Origin: Endomicrobiales bacterium
GTDB lineage: Bacteria > Elusimicrobiota > Endomicrobiia > Endomicrobiales > JAFGGC01
NCBI GenBank assembly: GCA_016930715.1
Contig: JAFGGC010000001.1
Location: 124,001 to 188,000 of the forward strand
Direction of reading: 5' to 3'
DNA length: 64,000 nt
In this document: in pieces, positions 1 to 8,102 of the stretch
How positions within the stretch are numbered: the stretch's first letter is position 1
How the letters are laid out: every line of letters begins with the position of its first letter
Program-made: the position numbers and the translations under genes
Notes under the pieces: generated by a model
The model's input: the letters and a program-made list of their open reading frames with translations, nothing else
Databases searched by the model: none
Told to the model about the DNA's origin: nothing

Positions 1-2185
1 CAATCACTCCGGCAAACACCCCACCCACGACGCTGTGAGCAAAGGCTGCGATGAGCAGGGCGGCCAAAAAGGGAAGTATCAGGGCCGCGCCGGCGGTATT
101 AAGAAGTGATTTGTTCCTCCACGCCGGGTTCCCTGTCGTTTTCCCGGGCTTCTCCGGCATTGCTTCTTCCGTTTTTTGACCTGCCGGTTTAAGGCTTCCG
201 GTAGCAATATCGTAAACCAGAGGCGACGAGACGTCTTTAGACCTGACAAGCACGAAATACTTGCCTTTTTCAGGGGCTTTGGTAAGCTTCACTTCCGCTT
301 CGGCCGATCCATCGATGCCAAACTCCTCAAGAAGGCCGGCCTGGGTTTTGGCTTCGAGCATCTGCTTTTTGACAACCTCTTCAATCTGCAGCAGTTGTTC
401 CGCGGAAAGAACCGCCTCCGGGCCGGCGGAAATATCACGCTCTCTCAATATCGCGTTGATGCCTTCCTGAAGCAGTATCCTTCCCCTTTCGCTGTCCGGG
501 TACTGGGACAACAGGAGCGTGCCTAACGATTGCGGATTTCGGATTGCGGATTGCGGATTCAAAACAAATTGGCGGCTGAAACCCGCGAGCAGTTTTGTCT
601 GATACCGGATTATCTCACCATAGATTTTCGAGGCTCTATCGGTGCTTTCGGACACGTTTGGCGTTACTACCATATAGGATACGCCGTTATTTTTCAGTAT
701 TTTTTTGAGGCCTTCGGTGTGGAAACCGCCGGCAACGACGGGTTTCAGGTCTTTGGATGCAAGCAGTTTGAGTACATCTTCCTGCGCGGTCCCGGACGTG
801 CCTGCTGCAGCGCCGCCACGTGGTGCTATACCGAGATTCCCGAAGAAACATTCATTTCTTTCGATATTCGCCCTGTAGTAGTCGTCGAGGGCATCAAGCT
901 GCGGCTTCAAACCTTCGAATGCCAAGTCATACGTGTATTTCTTCCAGAGAGTTTCGAATTTTTCGAGGTTTGAAGCGAAATACGAATGCTCGTCACTTGA
1001 CACTTCCGCCGAAAGATAATCCCTCAGGCGCGGCAGGAAATGCCTCGCGAACGCGACTTCTCTTTCGGTTTCATTTTTGGCGAGGCGCCAGGATATTTCG
1101 TTTATAAGCATCTTTTCTTCGATTACCAGCCCGGCGGCGTTGAGCTTCCTGCCGAGACCGGTATAATCAAGAAACTTCGCGAGGTTCGGATAGCCGGCGA
1201 ACAACTCCCTTCCTGCGCCGTTCTTGAAATCGCACAGCACCGCGTAAAGCTCTTCGGGTTTCGAGAAATTATCGGTCCTGTCCGCTATTTTTTGGAAGGT
1301 TTTGAACGGAAGCCTGCCCTTAAGGAACGTCAGAAACTCCTGGAGCTCGCGGCTCGTCCGCGAGTAGTTTATGCTTTTTCTCTCCCCGGCGAGGCGCTTC
1401 AATATGCCGAGATTTGCGAACTCGGAGGTATCGATGCCGAGCCTGTCCGAGTATTTCCACAGGAATTCGTAAAATTTTTCGCTCGTTATGTCGCCTCTTC
1501 TGTTTTTTTGAACGAATTTATCGAGGCGCTTCTGCCTCGGGTTCAGGAACCTTTCAAGGGAACCGGCGGTCTTTTCCATTCTTGAAAGGAGCCTCTCGGT
1601 CTCGGGCCTTTTTTCGAATATATCCGAAAGCCGGGCCGCGTTCTCGGCGTATATCTTGGCGTCCTCAAGACCGAAAAGCATTCCGCTCCGGCCCGTGATT
1701 ACGGAATAATATTCGGCTCCGGTCAGGCGGCCTTTGCCTACGAGAGCAGAAGCGATGTTCATTCTAAGTTTTTCGTCTTTTATCCCGCCTATCCAGGACG
1801 TGTCCACGGGCCCTGCGGCGGCCTCGACATAGGCGCGTTTGAACCTGCCGTGCTCTTCGAGCTTACGCAGCACCTCCGAGATGTTGTTCTGTACTTCGGG
1901 GTGGCAATGAAGGTCCTGTATCAGCACGACAGCCGGCCCGCTTCCGGCGTTCCAGAGCTCCGTTACCCGCCCGACGCTCTGGGGCAGGAGGAACTTCCCG
2001 AGGGATTCCTCGATTTTCCCGGATTCCCTGAAATTTTCGGCCGCCGCGAGCGCCGGTTGGGCTACGACGGAGGTGAACACGAAGCAGGCCGCCGTGGCAA
2101 CCGCCGCCAGCTTTTTAGTAGGGACAGCGCCTACTTTTTTCATCAATTTAAAACACGCTTGTGATATCCCAATATTGAGTTTCAT
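1..2185 (-). CDS. Large secreted protein of unknown function, C-terminus outside window
   Basis: This long gene is missing from the ORF track because it runs off the left edge. I checked the minus frame codon by codon from the ATG at 2185 to base 2 and found no stop (728 codons). An N-terminal hydrophobic stretch ending in a VVAQPALA-type cleavage site suggests export. The alternative ATG at 2143 would also leave a signal peptide. Residues near 85-95 read VVLIQDLHCHPE, and a later segment reads AGGFHTEGLKKIL. These resemble the metal-binding histidine segments of TraB/ChaN/Tiki-like proteins, but I infer that only from the motifs. A hydrophobic segment follows near the cut end. Its ATG overlaps the stop of the preceding gene (ATGA), so the two are probably translated together. 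Confidence 0.75.
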   Translation of the reverse strand, partial: MKLNIGISQACFKLMKKVGAVPTKKLAAVATAACFVFTSVVAQPALAAAENFRESGKIEESLGKFLLPQSVGRVTELWNAGSGPAVVLIQDLHCHPEVQNNISEVLRKLEEHGRFKRAYVEAAAGPVDTSWIGGIKDEKLRMNIASALVGKGRLTGAEYYSVITGRSGMLFGLEDAKIYAENAARLSDIFEKRPETERLLSRMEKTAGSLERFLNPRQKRLDKFVQKNRRGDITSEKFYEFLWKYSDRLGIDTSEFANLGILKRLAGERKSINYSRTSRELQEFLTFLKGRLPFKTFQKIADRTDNFSKPEELYAVLCDFKNGAGRELFAGYPNLAKFLDYTGLGRKLNAAGLVIEEKMLINEISWRLAKNETEREVAFARHFLPRLRDYLSAEVSSDEHSYFASNLEKFETLWKKYTYDLAFEGLKPQLDALDDYYRANIERNECFFGNLGIAPRGGAAAGTSGTAQEDVLKLLASKDLKPVVAGGFHTEGLKKILKNNGVSYMVVTPNVSESTDRASKIYGEIIRYQTKLLAGFSRQFVLNPQSAIRNPQSLGTLLLSQYPDSERGRILLQEGINAILRERDISAGPEAVLSAEQLLQIEEVVKKQMLEAKTQAGLLEEFGIDGSAEAEVKLTKAPEKGKYFVLVRSKDVSSPLVYDIATGSLKPAGQKTEEAMPEKPGKTTGNPAWRNKSLLNTAGAALILPFLAALLIAAFAHSVVGGVFAGVI

Positions 2186-2242
2186 AGTTTGCCGCCGCGC
2201 AATGGTTTGATAATCAAATCAAAAAAATAGGCGCTGTCCCCA
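2121..2242. repeat. Inverted repeat pair, GGGACAGCGCCTA family, spanning a gene junction
   Basis: GGGACAGCGCCTAC at 2121-2134 faces TAGGCGCTGTCCCC at 2229-2242. The similarity continues into the adjoining T-run and CATCAA/GATTTG bases, giving roughly 20-25 nt of mirrored sequence. One arm lies in the signal-peptide region of the large secreted protein and the other in the last codons of the upstream gene, so the repeat is translated in both. It resembles REP/REPIN-type dispersed repeats. Confidence 0.7.
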
Positions 2243-2790
2243 GACAAATAAAAAACCCGTCCTTCGACTTCTCTCAGGACGGGTAAAGATACACCCAAAA
2301 ACGGCATAACAAGCGCGTCTGCAAGGCCGCTCCGCGGCAAAATTACAAACATCATCATCAAAAGCAGCAGCAGTTCCACCGGCGGCCCCGGCGGATGATG
2401 AACCGATCCCGTTCCGAACACAGCGCCAATTTGCCGGCCCGGCAAATCCGCCGCTGCCGGGGACACGTTCTGTTTAATATCCGAGGTTTTTACCAAAGAG
2501 GAACCCTGGGTAAGTATCGTGAAATCACACGAGGAATTCCTTTTCGGCCCTTCCTTTCCGCTCTTTCCGGTATTTCCTGAAGTCGTTTTCATCATACCGG
2601 CGCCGTCAAAGAAACTATTCAATATCTTAACGGGAAAGTTGCAGAGAGAGGACGCGTACTGGAAGACTTTTACCCCGGCGGGCGCCTCAAAAGACGAAAA
2701 CGAACCGCCAAGGTCAAAGCGCAGAGCTCCCCCCAGGCAGTTCGAAAAAATAAAGACAAACGACAGCGTCAGAAAAAGGAGTTTTTTCAT
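2182..2790 (-). CDS. Small exported protein of unknown function
   Basis: The 202-residue product starts MKKLLFLTLSFVFIFSNC, a signal peptide with a cysteine where a lipoprotein could be processed, although FSNC is not a canonical lipobox. I recognise no domain. The middle is low-complexity, and a hydrophobic run (LLLLLMMMFVIL) lies near residue 145. The last 40 codons overlap two palindromic repeats (2229-2242 and 2255-2284), so the C-terminus may have been acquired by repeat insertion. The stop overlaps the next start by 4 nt. It is real by position and signal peptide, but its function is unknown. Confidence 0.6.
   Translation of the reverse strand: MKKLLFLTLSFVFIFSNCLGGALRFDLGGSFSSFEAPAGVKVFQYASSLCNFPVKILNSFFDGAGMMKTTSGNTGKSGKEGPKRNSSCDFTILTQGSSLVKTSDIKQNVSPAAADLPGRQIGAVFGTGSVHHPPGPPVELLLLLMMMFVILPRSGLADALVMPFLGVSLPVLREVEGRVFYLSGDSAYFFDLIIKPLRGGKL
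2255..2284. repeat. Palindromic hairpin, ACCCGTCCT family
   Basis: ACCCGTCCT at 2255-2263 and AGGACGGGT at 2276-2284 form a perfect 9-bp stem. The loop reads TTCGACTTCTCTC-like sequence, similar to the CTTCGAC...CTCAGG repeats common in environmental genomes. It lies inside the 3' end of the small exported protein gene. Confidence 0.6.
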
Positions 2791-3105
2791 AACTAAAGAA
2801 TTGCACTATAAATATAAGCGCAAACCCGTCAATTGTCAATGCTTTTTTGGCTTTTATTTTTCGTCCTTTTGAATGATACGGCCGGATATCGAATTTTTAT
2901 GAAAATCCTGTGAAAAAATCGAAAAATCCGATTTTTTAAGCCGCGGGCAAAAGGACAGCAATCCCCCGTGAATGCCTTGAAATCGATTTTTGGATTGCTT
3001 TTTTGGATTTATCCCCTAAGGACGTCAATATTTTATGATTTTTCAGCGTTAAAGTCAATAGAGACGCGTGGTTTCGGCCCCTGGCGAACCGCAAAACAAA
3101 AAACA

Positions 3106-3134
3106 TTGAAAAAAAGCCAAAAAAATACTAAAAT
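3106..3134 (+). promoter_or_regulatory. Sigma-70-type promoter for the first PorV/NHL module
   Basis: TTGAAA at 3106-3111 and TAAAAT at 3129-3134 are separated by 17 nt. Transcription would start near 3141, about 40 nt before the TTG start at 3181. The remainder of the AT-rich spacer 2791-3105 shows no gene. Confidence 0.65.
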
Positions 3135-3180
3135 GACATTGCTGAAAACCCTTTTTCTTCTTCCTATATACGGAGGCATC

Positions 3181-4110
3181 TTGAAAAGACTCGCTCTTCC
3201 CACGATAGCGCTTCTCGCCTTCTTTTCTGTAAAACTCGCTTTCTGCGCCGGAACGACTTCCGCCAATTTCCTGAAGCTTGGCGTGGGCGCGAGAAACGCC
3301 GCGATGGGCGAGACCGGTGCCACCGAGATAGGCGTCAACGCCGCGTGGTGGAACCCGGCCGGGCTCACCAAGGTCGAGAGCACAGAGCTTTCCTTCATGA
3401 ATTCCTCCTGGTTCGGGGACGTGAAGTTCCAGACCCTGGGGTTTGCCCACAAGATGCGCTCCGGCACCCTCGGCATAACCGCAGGCGTGGTCTCGATGAC
3501 GCCGATAGACAAATACGACAACTCCGGCCTCAAGATGGACGAGACCTTCCAACCGCAGGACTCGCTTCTTGCCGTGTCCTACGCCAAGGAAATCGAGTCA
3601 ATGCCCGAGAACATACCGATGGGCCTTACCTTCAAGTACATCAGCTCAAGAATAGATGACGCGACGGCGGATTCGGTGGCCGTCGACTTCGGTTTTTTCA
3701 TCCACCCGCTTTTTTTCCCGTTCATCGAGGGCCTGAAGGCCGGCGTGGCAGTGCAGAACCTCGGAAAATCGATGAAATTCAACAAGAAGCTCTACCCCCT
3801 GCCGCTCAACATAAAGGTCGGCGCTTCTTTCCCGATACTGGCGAACACGATAATGGCCGCGGACATAAACAAATGCATAGACACGGACCCGGTGGCGAAC
3901 ATCGGTTTTGAACACTATATGCTGATCGGCGAGGAAGCATTGTTCTCGCCGAGGATCGGCTACAGGACAAACGTTAAAGGCATCGAAGACGCTAACGGCA
4001 TCAGCTTCGGCATAGGGCTCTCCTACAGGAGGATAGCCTTCGATTACGCCTTCGTCCCGTACGGAGAGCTTGACAACGTCAACAAGCTGTCGATATTGTT
4101 CTTCTTTTAA
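3181..4110 (+). CDS. PorV/PorQ-like outer-membrane beta-barrel protein, copy 1
   Basis: This 309-residue member of the PorV/UPF0164-like family is probably an outer-membrane barrel. I chose the TTG at 3181 over the track start at 2968. GGAGG lies 4 nt upstream, the product then opens with a clean signal peptide (MKRLALPTIALLAFFSVKLA), and the promoter at 3106-3134 lies downstream of 2968. The family hallmark after cleavage is visible: AGTTSANFLKLGVGARNAAMGE, then WWNPAGL. In the type IX secretion systems of Bacteroidota, PorV carries C-terminal-domain cargo to the cell surface. The gene directly downstream, 2 nt away, encodes exactly such a cargo-like protein. A close paralogue lies at 6595. 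Confidence 0.85.
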   Translation: MKRLALPTIALLAFFSVKLAFCAGTTSANFLKLGVGARNAAMGETGATEIGVNAAWWNPAGLTKVESTELSFMNSSWFGDVKFQTLGFAHKMRSGTLGITAGVVSMTPIDKYDNSGLKMDETFQPQDSLLAVSYAKEIESMPENIPMGLTFKYISSRIDDATADSVAVDFGFFIHPLFFPFIEGLKAGVAVQNLGKSMKFNKKLYPLPLNIKVGASFPILANTIMAADINKCIDTDPVANIGFEHYMLIGEEALFSPRIGYRTNVKGIEDANGISFGIGLSYRRIAFDYAFVPYGELDNVNKLSILFFF

Positions 4111-4112
4111 AA

Positions 4113-6530
4113 ATGAAAAAAACATTTTTAGGAATCACCGTAGCGCTCTCATCGGCTCTGCTTTTTTCGGCGCCGGCGCTTTATGCCGGAATCATCACCA
4201 AAAAGGCTAACCTGGTTCTCGGCCAGCCCAACTTCACGTCCAACTCCAGCGCCCTTTTGTCCGAGCCTTACGGCATAGCCGTCGACACCACGTCCGACAG
4301 GGTATATGTCTCGGACACTCTGCACGACAAAGTCTTCTGGTGGGATAACATAACACAGCTCACCAACGGCCAGCAGCCGTCGGGCTCCATAGGAAAGACC
4401 GCCCTGCCCCCCGACGAATACTCGCTCAGCGTCCCAAAGCACATACATTGCGACCAGTACCAGATACTGTGGGTCGCCGACTCCGACAACCACAGGGTTA
4501 TAATGTACAAGCCGCCTCTCTTAAACGGCGCGAGCGGTTACTACCTGCTTGGACAAACCCTATGGACCACGAGGGTGCGCGGATGCTCAGGTTTTTACAT
4601 AAACGGGCCTTCCGATTTTGTCGTTGACTACGCGAACTCAATGACATTTATGATGGATACCACCAACAGCAGGGGCATCACGCACAACAGGACCTTAGGG
4701 GCTAAAGATTATCCTCCCAAAAACGCCCGCACTTCGCCCATTTTCGGCCAGCCGGACCTTAACACCAATACACCAAACAACGGCAATACAAAAGGCATCG
4801 GTTATCCCCAGGGAGCCTGCCTTGACGCCTCAGGGAACCTGTTTATCGCCGACACTGGGGGGAACAGAGTGCTTTATTTCACGAGAGCCTCGTTCAGCAT
4901 CTGGGACTATGCCGAAGCATGGATAGGGCAGCCGCTCTCATATGTCAGGTCGCCGGACTGCACGCAAAATAAAATGGACGGCCCGACCAAACCCTTTATC
5001 GACGCGGACGGCGACCTCTGGGTCGCCGATACCGGCAACAACAGGATACTGAAGTTCGTCCCGCCCTTCGCAAGCGGCATGGACGCCTCCGAGGTTTTCG
5101 GCCAGCCGGACTACGACACGCCCAACAGCGGGCTCTCCCAGACCGAATTCAACACCCCCACCGACGTCCTCTTCGACCACCACGGCTACATGTGGGTAGT
5201 CGACAGCCTGAACAACAGGGTCTTGAGGTTCGACCCGCTGGCAATAAACTCGTTCACGCCGGACAGCGTCGAACAGGGCGCGGAAAAGTACCTCGTCGTA
5301 CAGGGGCAGGGCATACCGAGCACCGGAATGACGGTGACCCTTTCAAAAACCGGTGAAACGGACATACAGGGCACCATCACATCCGTTTCCAACGAAAATG
5401 AAATGACGGTGAAATTCGACATAGCGTCCGCCGCGACGGGGACCTGGGACGTGACGGTCCTGGGATACGGCACTACCCAGCAGTTCGCCAACGCGCTTGA
5501 GGTTTACGCCGCCGGCACCGGCCCTTCGTACAAGTTCTCGATATCTTCCGTCACGCCCGACTCCGGCCAGATAGGAAAAACCGTCAACCTCGCCATATCC
5601 GGCTCCGGATTCCTCAACGGAAGCCAGGTGAAGCTAACCAAGACCGGCAAGAGCGACATCCCGAGCTCGAAAAACACGTATTCCGCGGCTCAGATAGTAT
5701 CGACTTTCGACCTTTCGGACGCCTCAAGGGGCTACTGGAACGTATCGGTCAGCTCAAAAGGGTACACCGCCATCCTGTCAAACGGCTTCCTTGTCACCAC
5801 CACGAGCTCGACCGCCAAGGAAGTCAACATATACATGGAAAACACGATATCCTTCGTCACGGACATAATAGACGCCAGGCTCCTTCTTCCGGTAGGCACC
5901 TTCACCGAGAACGTGACATTGACGGTCTCCGAACCGCCGAGCATCCCCGAGATGAACCAGCGGGAGTTCATCCCGACCAATCTCGTGTTGATGATAACAC
6001 CTTCAAAAGACATACAGCCGCGAGCCGCTTTCCGTCTGACGATGATATACAACGACGCGGACGTGCCGGGGCTTGATAAATCCAAGCTCGTCATCTGCTA
6101 TTACGATCCGGCGAAATTGAAATGGCTTCAGGTACCCTCGACCTCGTACCCTTCGGAGAACAAGGTGGTGGGCGAAGTTTCGCACATCAGTATATTCCGG
6201 ATGGCACAGCGCGTGCCGGAAGCAACCTTAGAGAACGCCTACGTCTATCCCAACCCGTACAAGCCGGGCTCCGGGACGCAGTTCGAAAATTCAAGTTTAG
6301 GCGAGGGCGTGGTCTTTGCCGGGCTCTGCTCCGGCGCTAAAATAAGGATATACACCATATCGGGCGACTTCGTTAAGGAACTTGTGGACGAGGACGGCGA
6401 CGGCTTCTGCCTTTGGGACACCAAAAACAAGAACGGGCAGGACGCCGCCTCGGGCGTCTATGTTTACGTCATAACCAACACTGAAAGAACTTCGGACAAG
6501 ACAAAGGGCAGGTTCACGATAATTAAGTGA
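4113..6530 (+). CDS. Secreted NHL-propeller protein with IPT/TIG domains and C-terminal sorting domain, copy 1
   Basis: The 805-residue protein has a signal peptide (residues 1-25, ending ALYA). It then has an NHL-type beta-propeller (about 30-375) with repeats such as LWVADTGNNRILKF. Two IPT/TIG-like immunoglobulin domains follow (about 377-470 and 480-575), then a ZU5-like segment. The last 85 residues begin VYPNPYKPGSG and contain IRIYTISGDFVKEL and ASGVYVYVI. That tail is the FlgD-like/type-A sorting fold used by type IX secretion cargo. It probably acts on the cell surface in adhesion or ligand binding, with no enzymatic motif. It is translationally close to the PorV-like gene (2-nt gap). 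Confidence 0.85.
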   Translation: MKKTFLGITVALSSALLFSAPALYAGIITKKANLVLGQPNFTSNSSALLSEPYGIAVDTTSDRVYVSDTLHDKVFWWDNITQLTNGQQPSGSIGKTALPPDEYSLSVPKHIHCDQYQILWVADSDNHRVIMYKPPLLNGASGYYLLGQTLWTTRVRGCSGFYINGPSDFVVDYANSMTFMMDTTNSRGITHNRTLGAKDYPPKNARTSPIFGQPDLNTNTPNNGNTKGIGYPQGACLDASGNLFIADTGGNRVLYFTRASFSIWDYAEAWIGQPLSYVRSPDCTQNKMDGPTKPFIDADGDLWVADTGNNRILKFVPPFASGMDASEVFGQPDYDTPNSGLSQTEFNTPTDVLFDHHGYMWVVDSLNNRVLRFDPLAINSFTPDSVEQGAEKYLVVQGQGIPSTGMTVTLSKTGETDIQGTITSVSNENEMTVKFDIASAATGTWDVTVLGYGTTQQFANALEVYAAGTGPSYKFSISSVTPDSGQIGKTVNLAISGSGFLNGSQVKLTKTGKSDIPSSKNTYSAAQIVSTFDLSDASRGYWNVSVSSKGYTAILSNGFLVTTTSSTAKEVNIYMENTISFVTDIIDARLLLPVGTFTENVTLTVSEPPSIPEMNQREFIPTNLVLMITPSKDIQPRAAFRLTMIYNDADVPGLDKSKLVICYYDPAKLKWLQVPSTSYPSENKVVGEVSHISIFRMAQRVPEATLENAYVYPNPYKPGSGTQFENSSLGEGVVFAGLCSGAKIRIYTISGDFVKELVDEDGDGFCLWDTKNKNGQDAASGVYVYVITNTERTSDKTKGRFTIIK

Positions 6531-6534
6531 ACCT

Positions 6535-6570
6535 GATTACACAGATTAATAAAGAGATTACACAGATAAA
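6535..6570. repeat. GATTACACAGAT dispersed repeat
   Basis: Two direct copies of GATTACACAGAT (6535-6546 and 6556-6567) sit in the spacer before the second PorV gene. Related copies occur at 48933-49017 and 61546-61587, which also share GATTAAAGACGTT. I see no coding role here. Confidence 0.6.
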
Positions 6571-6594
6571 CCTTAAACCATTCACGGAACAACG

Positions 6595-7536
6595 ATGACC
6601 AGACAGAAGAATGCTTTCATTTTATCGGCCATCATAGCGCTCTGCTGCCATTCGGCGGTTTTTGGAGGCGGCACGACTTCGGCCGATTTCTTGAAACTCG
6701 GCGCCGGCGCAAGAAACGGCGCGATGGGCGACACCGGCGCGGCTGATAATTCCGTCAACGCATCCTGGTGGAACCCGGCGGGCCTGACGCAGATACCCAA
6801 ATTCCAGTGCTCATTCATGTACTCCCCTCTTTTCGGAGGCGAGGCGGCCTTCCAGCACGCGGCGCTCGGCAAAAAATACGCTTTCGGCGCGTTCGCCCTG
6901 TCAGCGGGAATCTTGAGCGTGAAGCCGATAGACAAGTACGATAACACCGGCGCCAGGCTCGGCGAGACCTATGCCCCGCAGGACTCGGTTATAATGTTTT
7001 CCTTCGCCAAGGACGTCATAGACTACCGCGAAAGGATACCGGTCGGCATATCGGTGAAGTACGTTTCTTCCCAGCTTGACGACGTCTCCGCCGACACTTA
7101 CGCATTCGACATAGGGATGTTCGTCCACCCGGTACTCTTCCCGAACGTCCGGAACCTGAAAGTGGGCGTCGCGGTGCAGAACATAGGCAACGCGATGAAA
7201 TTCAAGAACAGGTCGTACCCTCTCTCGCAGATAACAAGGGCCGGAATGACCTACACCATACTCGGCAACTCGCTCATCGCGGCCGACGTTTACCAGTGCA
7301 CCGGCTCGGACGTTTCGTTCGGCTTCGGGTACGAATACTACACCCTCCTCGGCAGCATGATGCTCTTTTCGCCGAGGATCGGCTACAAACAGCAGGTGAC
7401 AGAAGCCGCCGACGCGCTCGGCGTCACACTCGGCTTCGGCTTGACGTACAACAGGTTAGTTTTCGATTACGCTTTCATACCGTACGGCGAACTCGAAACC
7501 GTTCACAAGATATCGGTGAAGTTCAGCATGTTTTAG
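6595..7536 (+). CDS. PorV/PorQ-like outer-membrane beta-barrel protein, copy 2
   Basis: This 313-residue paralogue of the 3181 product shares GTTSADFLKLGAGARNGAMGDTGA, WWNPAGLTQ, PIDKYDNTG and the C-terminal FDYAFIPYGELE block. It starts MTRQKNAFILSAIIALCCHSAVFG, a signal peptide. In copy 1 the cargo gene follows after 2 nt. Here 560 nt of repeats and a DUF559 gene intervene before the second NHL gene. It should have the same role, as an outer-membrane barrel that may shuttle its partner NHL protein. The stop codon abuts the first GTCCGCC hairpin. Confidence 0.85.
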   Translation: MTRQKNAFILSAIIALCCHSAVFGGGTTSADFLKLGAGARNGAMGDTGAADNSVNASWWNPAGLTQIPKFQCSFMYSPLFGGEAAFQHAALGKKYAFGAFALSAGILSVKPIDKYDNTGARLGETYAPQDSVIMFSFAKDVIDYRERIPVGISVKYVSSQLDDVSADTYAFDIGMFVHPVLFPNVRNLKVGVAVQNIGNAMKFKNRSYPLSQITRAGMTYTILGNSLIAADVYQCTGSDVSFGFGYEYYTLLGSMMLFSPRIGYKQQVTEAADALGVTLGFGLTYNRLVFDYAFIPYGELETVHKISVKFSMF

Positions 7537-7632
7537 TCCGCCAACGGTTCAGTGGCGGACTAACCCATCAAAGCCTCAGTGGCGGGTAATAAGTGACAGC
7601 AGGTCGACCCGCCGACGGTTCGGTGGCGGGTG
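7536..7632. repeat. Cluster of CCGCC...GGCGG hairpins
   Basis: GTCCGCC/GGCGGAC (7536-7542, 7554-7560) and ACCCGCC/GGCGGGT (7607-7613, 7625-7631) are two perfect 7-bp stems. Their loops are near-identical (AACGGTTCAGT and GACGGTTCGGT). A partial third copy (CCTCAGTGGCGGGT) lies between them at about 7574-7587. These are tandem dispersed palindromes, with no T-tract to suggest termination. Confidence 0.75.
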
Positions 7633-7650
7633 ATTAGCAGAATATTGATT

Positions 7651-7689
7651 CCCTCTCCCTAGATGGGAGAGGGCCAGGGTGAGGGTGAT
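7651..7689. repeat. CCCTCTCCC hairpin repeat, left flank of the DUF559 gene
   Basis: CCCTCTCCC and GGGAGAGGG (7651-7673) form a hairpin, followed by CCAGGGTGAGGGTGAT. Its reverse complement matches the repeat at 8026-8061, so the two bracket the nuclease gene as inverted copies. The end of this repeat supplies the Shine-Dalgarno-like GAGGGTG before the TTG start. Confidence 0.8.
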
Positions 7690-7691
7690 AC

Positions 7692-8102
7692 TTGAAGAGC
7701 AATCTAAGAGGACTTGCCAAAAATTTCAGAAAGAGTTCCACCAAAACAGAAAATTGTCTGTGGTTCTTAATAAAAAACAGACAATTGGAGGGAGTCAAAT
7801 TTCGCAGACAAGAACCGTTAGGCAGATATATAGTTGATTTTGTCAGTTACGATAAAAAGCTGATAATAGAACTGGATGGCGGACAACATACATTTAGCAG
7901 TGAACAAGATAAAAAAAGAGATGTATGGTTCAGAAAAAAAGGTTACGAAGTCCTGAGATTCTGGGACAACGAAGTATTAAAGAATAAAAACGGAGTATTG
8001 GAGATCATTCGCAAAAAGCTTCTAACCCCTCACCTAACCTCTCCCTCAAGGGGAGAGGAACAGATAGCTGGAAATAAGTCATTGATCTCGGAGCGAAAAT
8101 GA
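7692..8102 (+). CDS. DUF559/Vsr-like endonuclease-domain protein
   Basis: The 136-residue protein matches the DUF559 family (Vsr/very-short-patch-repair-like restriction-endonuclease fold). Family landmarks are the N-terminal TENCLWFLIKNRQLEGVKFRRQ, then YIVDFVSYDKKLIIELDGGQH with the catalytic-type D...E pattern, and KKGYEVLRFWDNEVL. The start is TTG. The C-terminal tail (TPHLTSPSRGEEQ) is the translation of the 8026-8061 repeat, so part of the protein comes from repeat DNA. Its TGA overlaps the next ATG (ATGA). It sits inside a module that is uninterrupted in the other copy, so I infer insertion. The true substrate is unknown. Confidence 0.85.
   Translation: MKSNLRGLAKNFRKSSTKTENCLWFLIKNRQLEGVKFRRQEPLGRYIVDFVSYDKKLIIELDGGQHTFSSEQDKKRDVWFRKKGYEVLRFWDNEVLKNKNGVLEIIRKKLLTPHLTSPSRGEEQIAGNKSLISERK
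8026..8061. repeat. CCCCTCACC...CTCTCCC hairpin repeat, right flank of the DUF559 gene
   Basis: CCTCTCCC TCAA GGGGAGAGG forms the hairpin, preceded by CCCCTCACCTAA. It is the inverted counterpart of 7651-7689. It is translated as the tail of the DUF559 protein. Confidence 0.8.

Noticed and set aside
176-2164. Four plus-strand ORFs at the left edge
   Set aside because: All lie in one frame complementary to the minus-strand gene that runs off the window, which has an uninterrupted frame and a signal peptide.
2968-3180. N-terminal extension of the first PorV-like gene
   Set aside because: The promoter lies within it, and the TTG at 3181 has GGAGG and a clean signal peptide.
7536-7690. Possible short CRISPR-like array from repeated GGCGG units
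   Set aside because: The units are palindromes of unequal spacing with near-identical loops, with no unique spacers and no cas genes.
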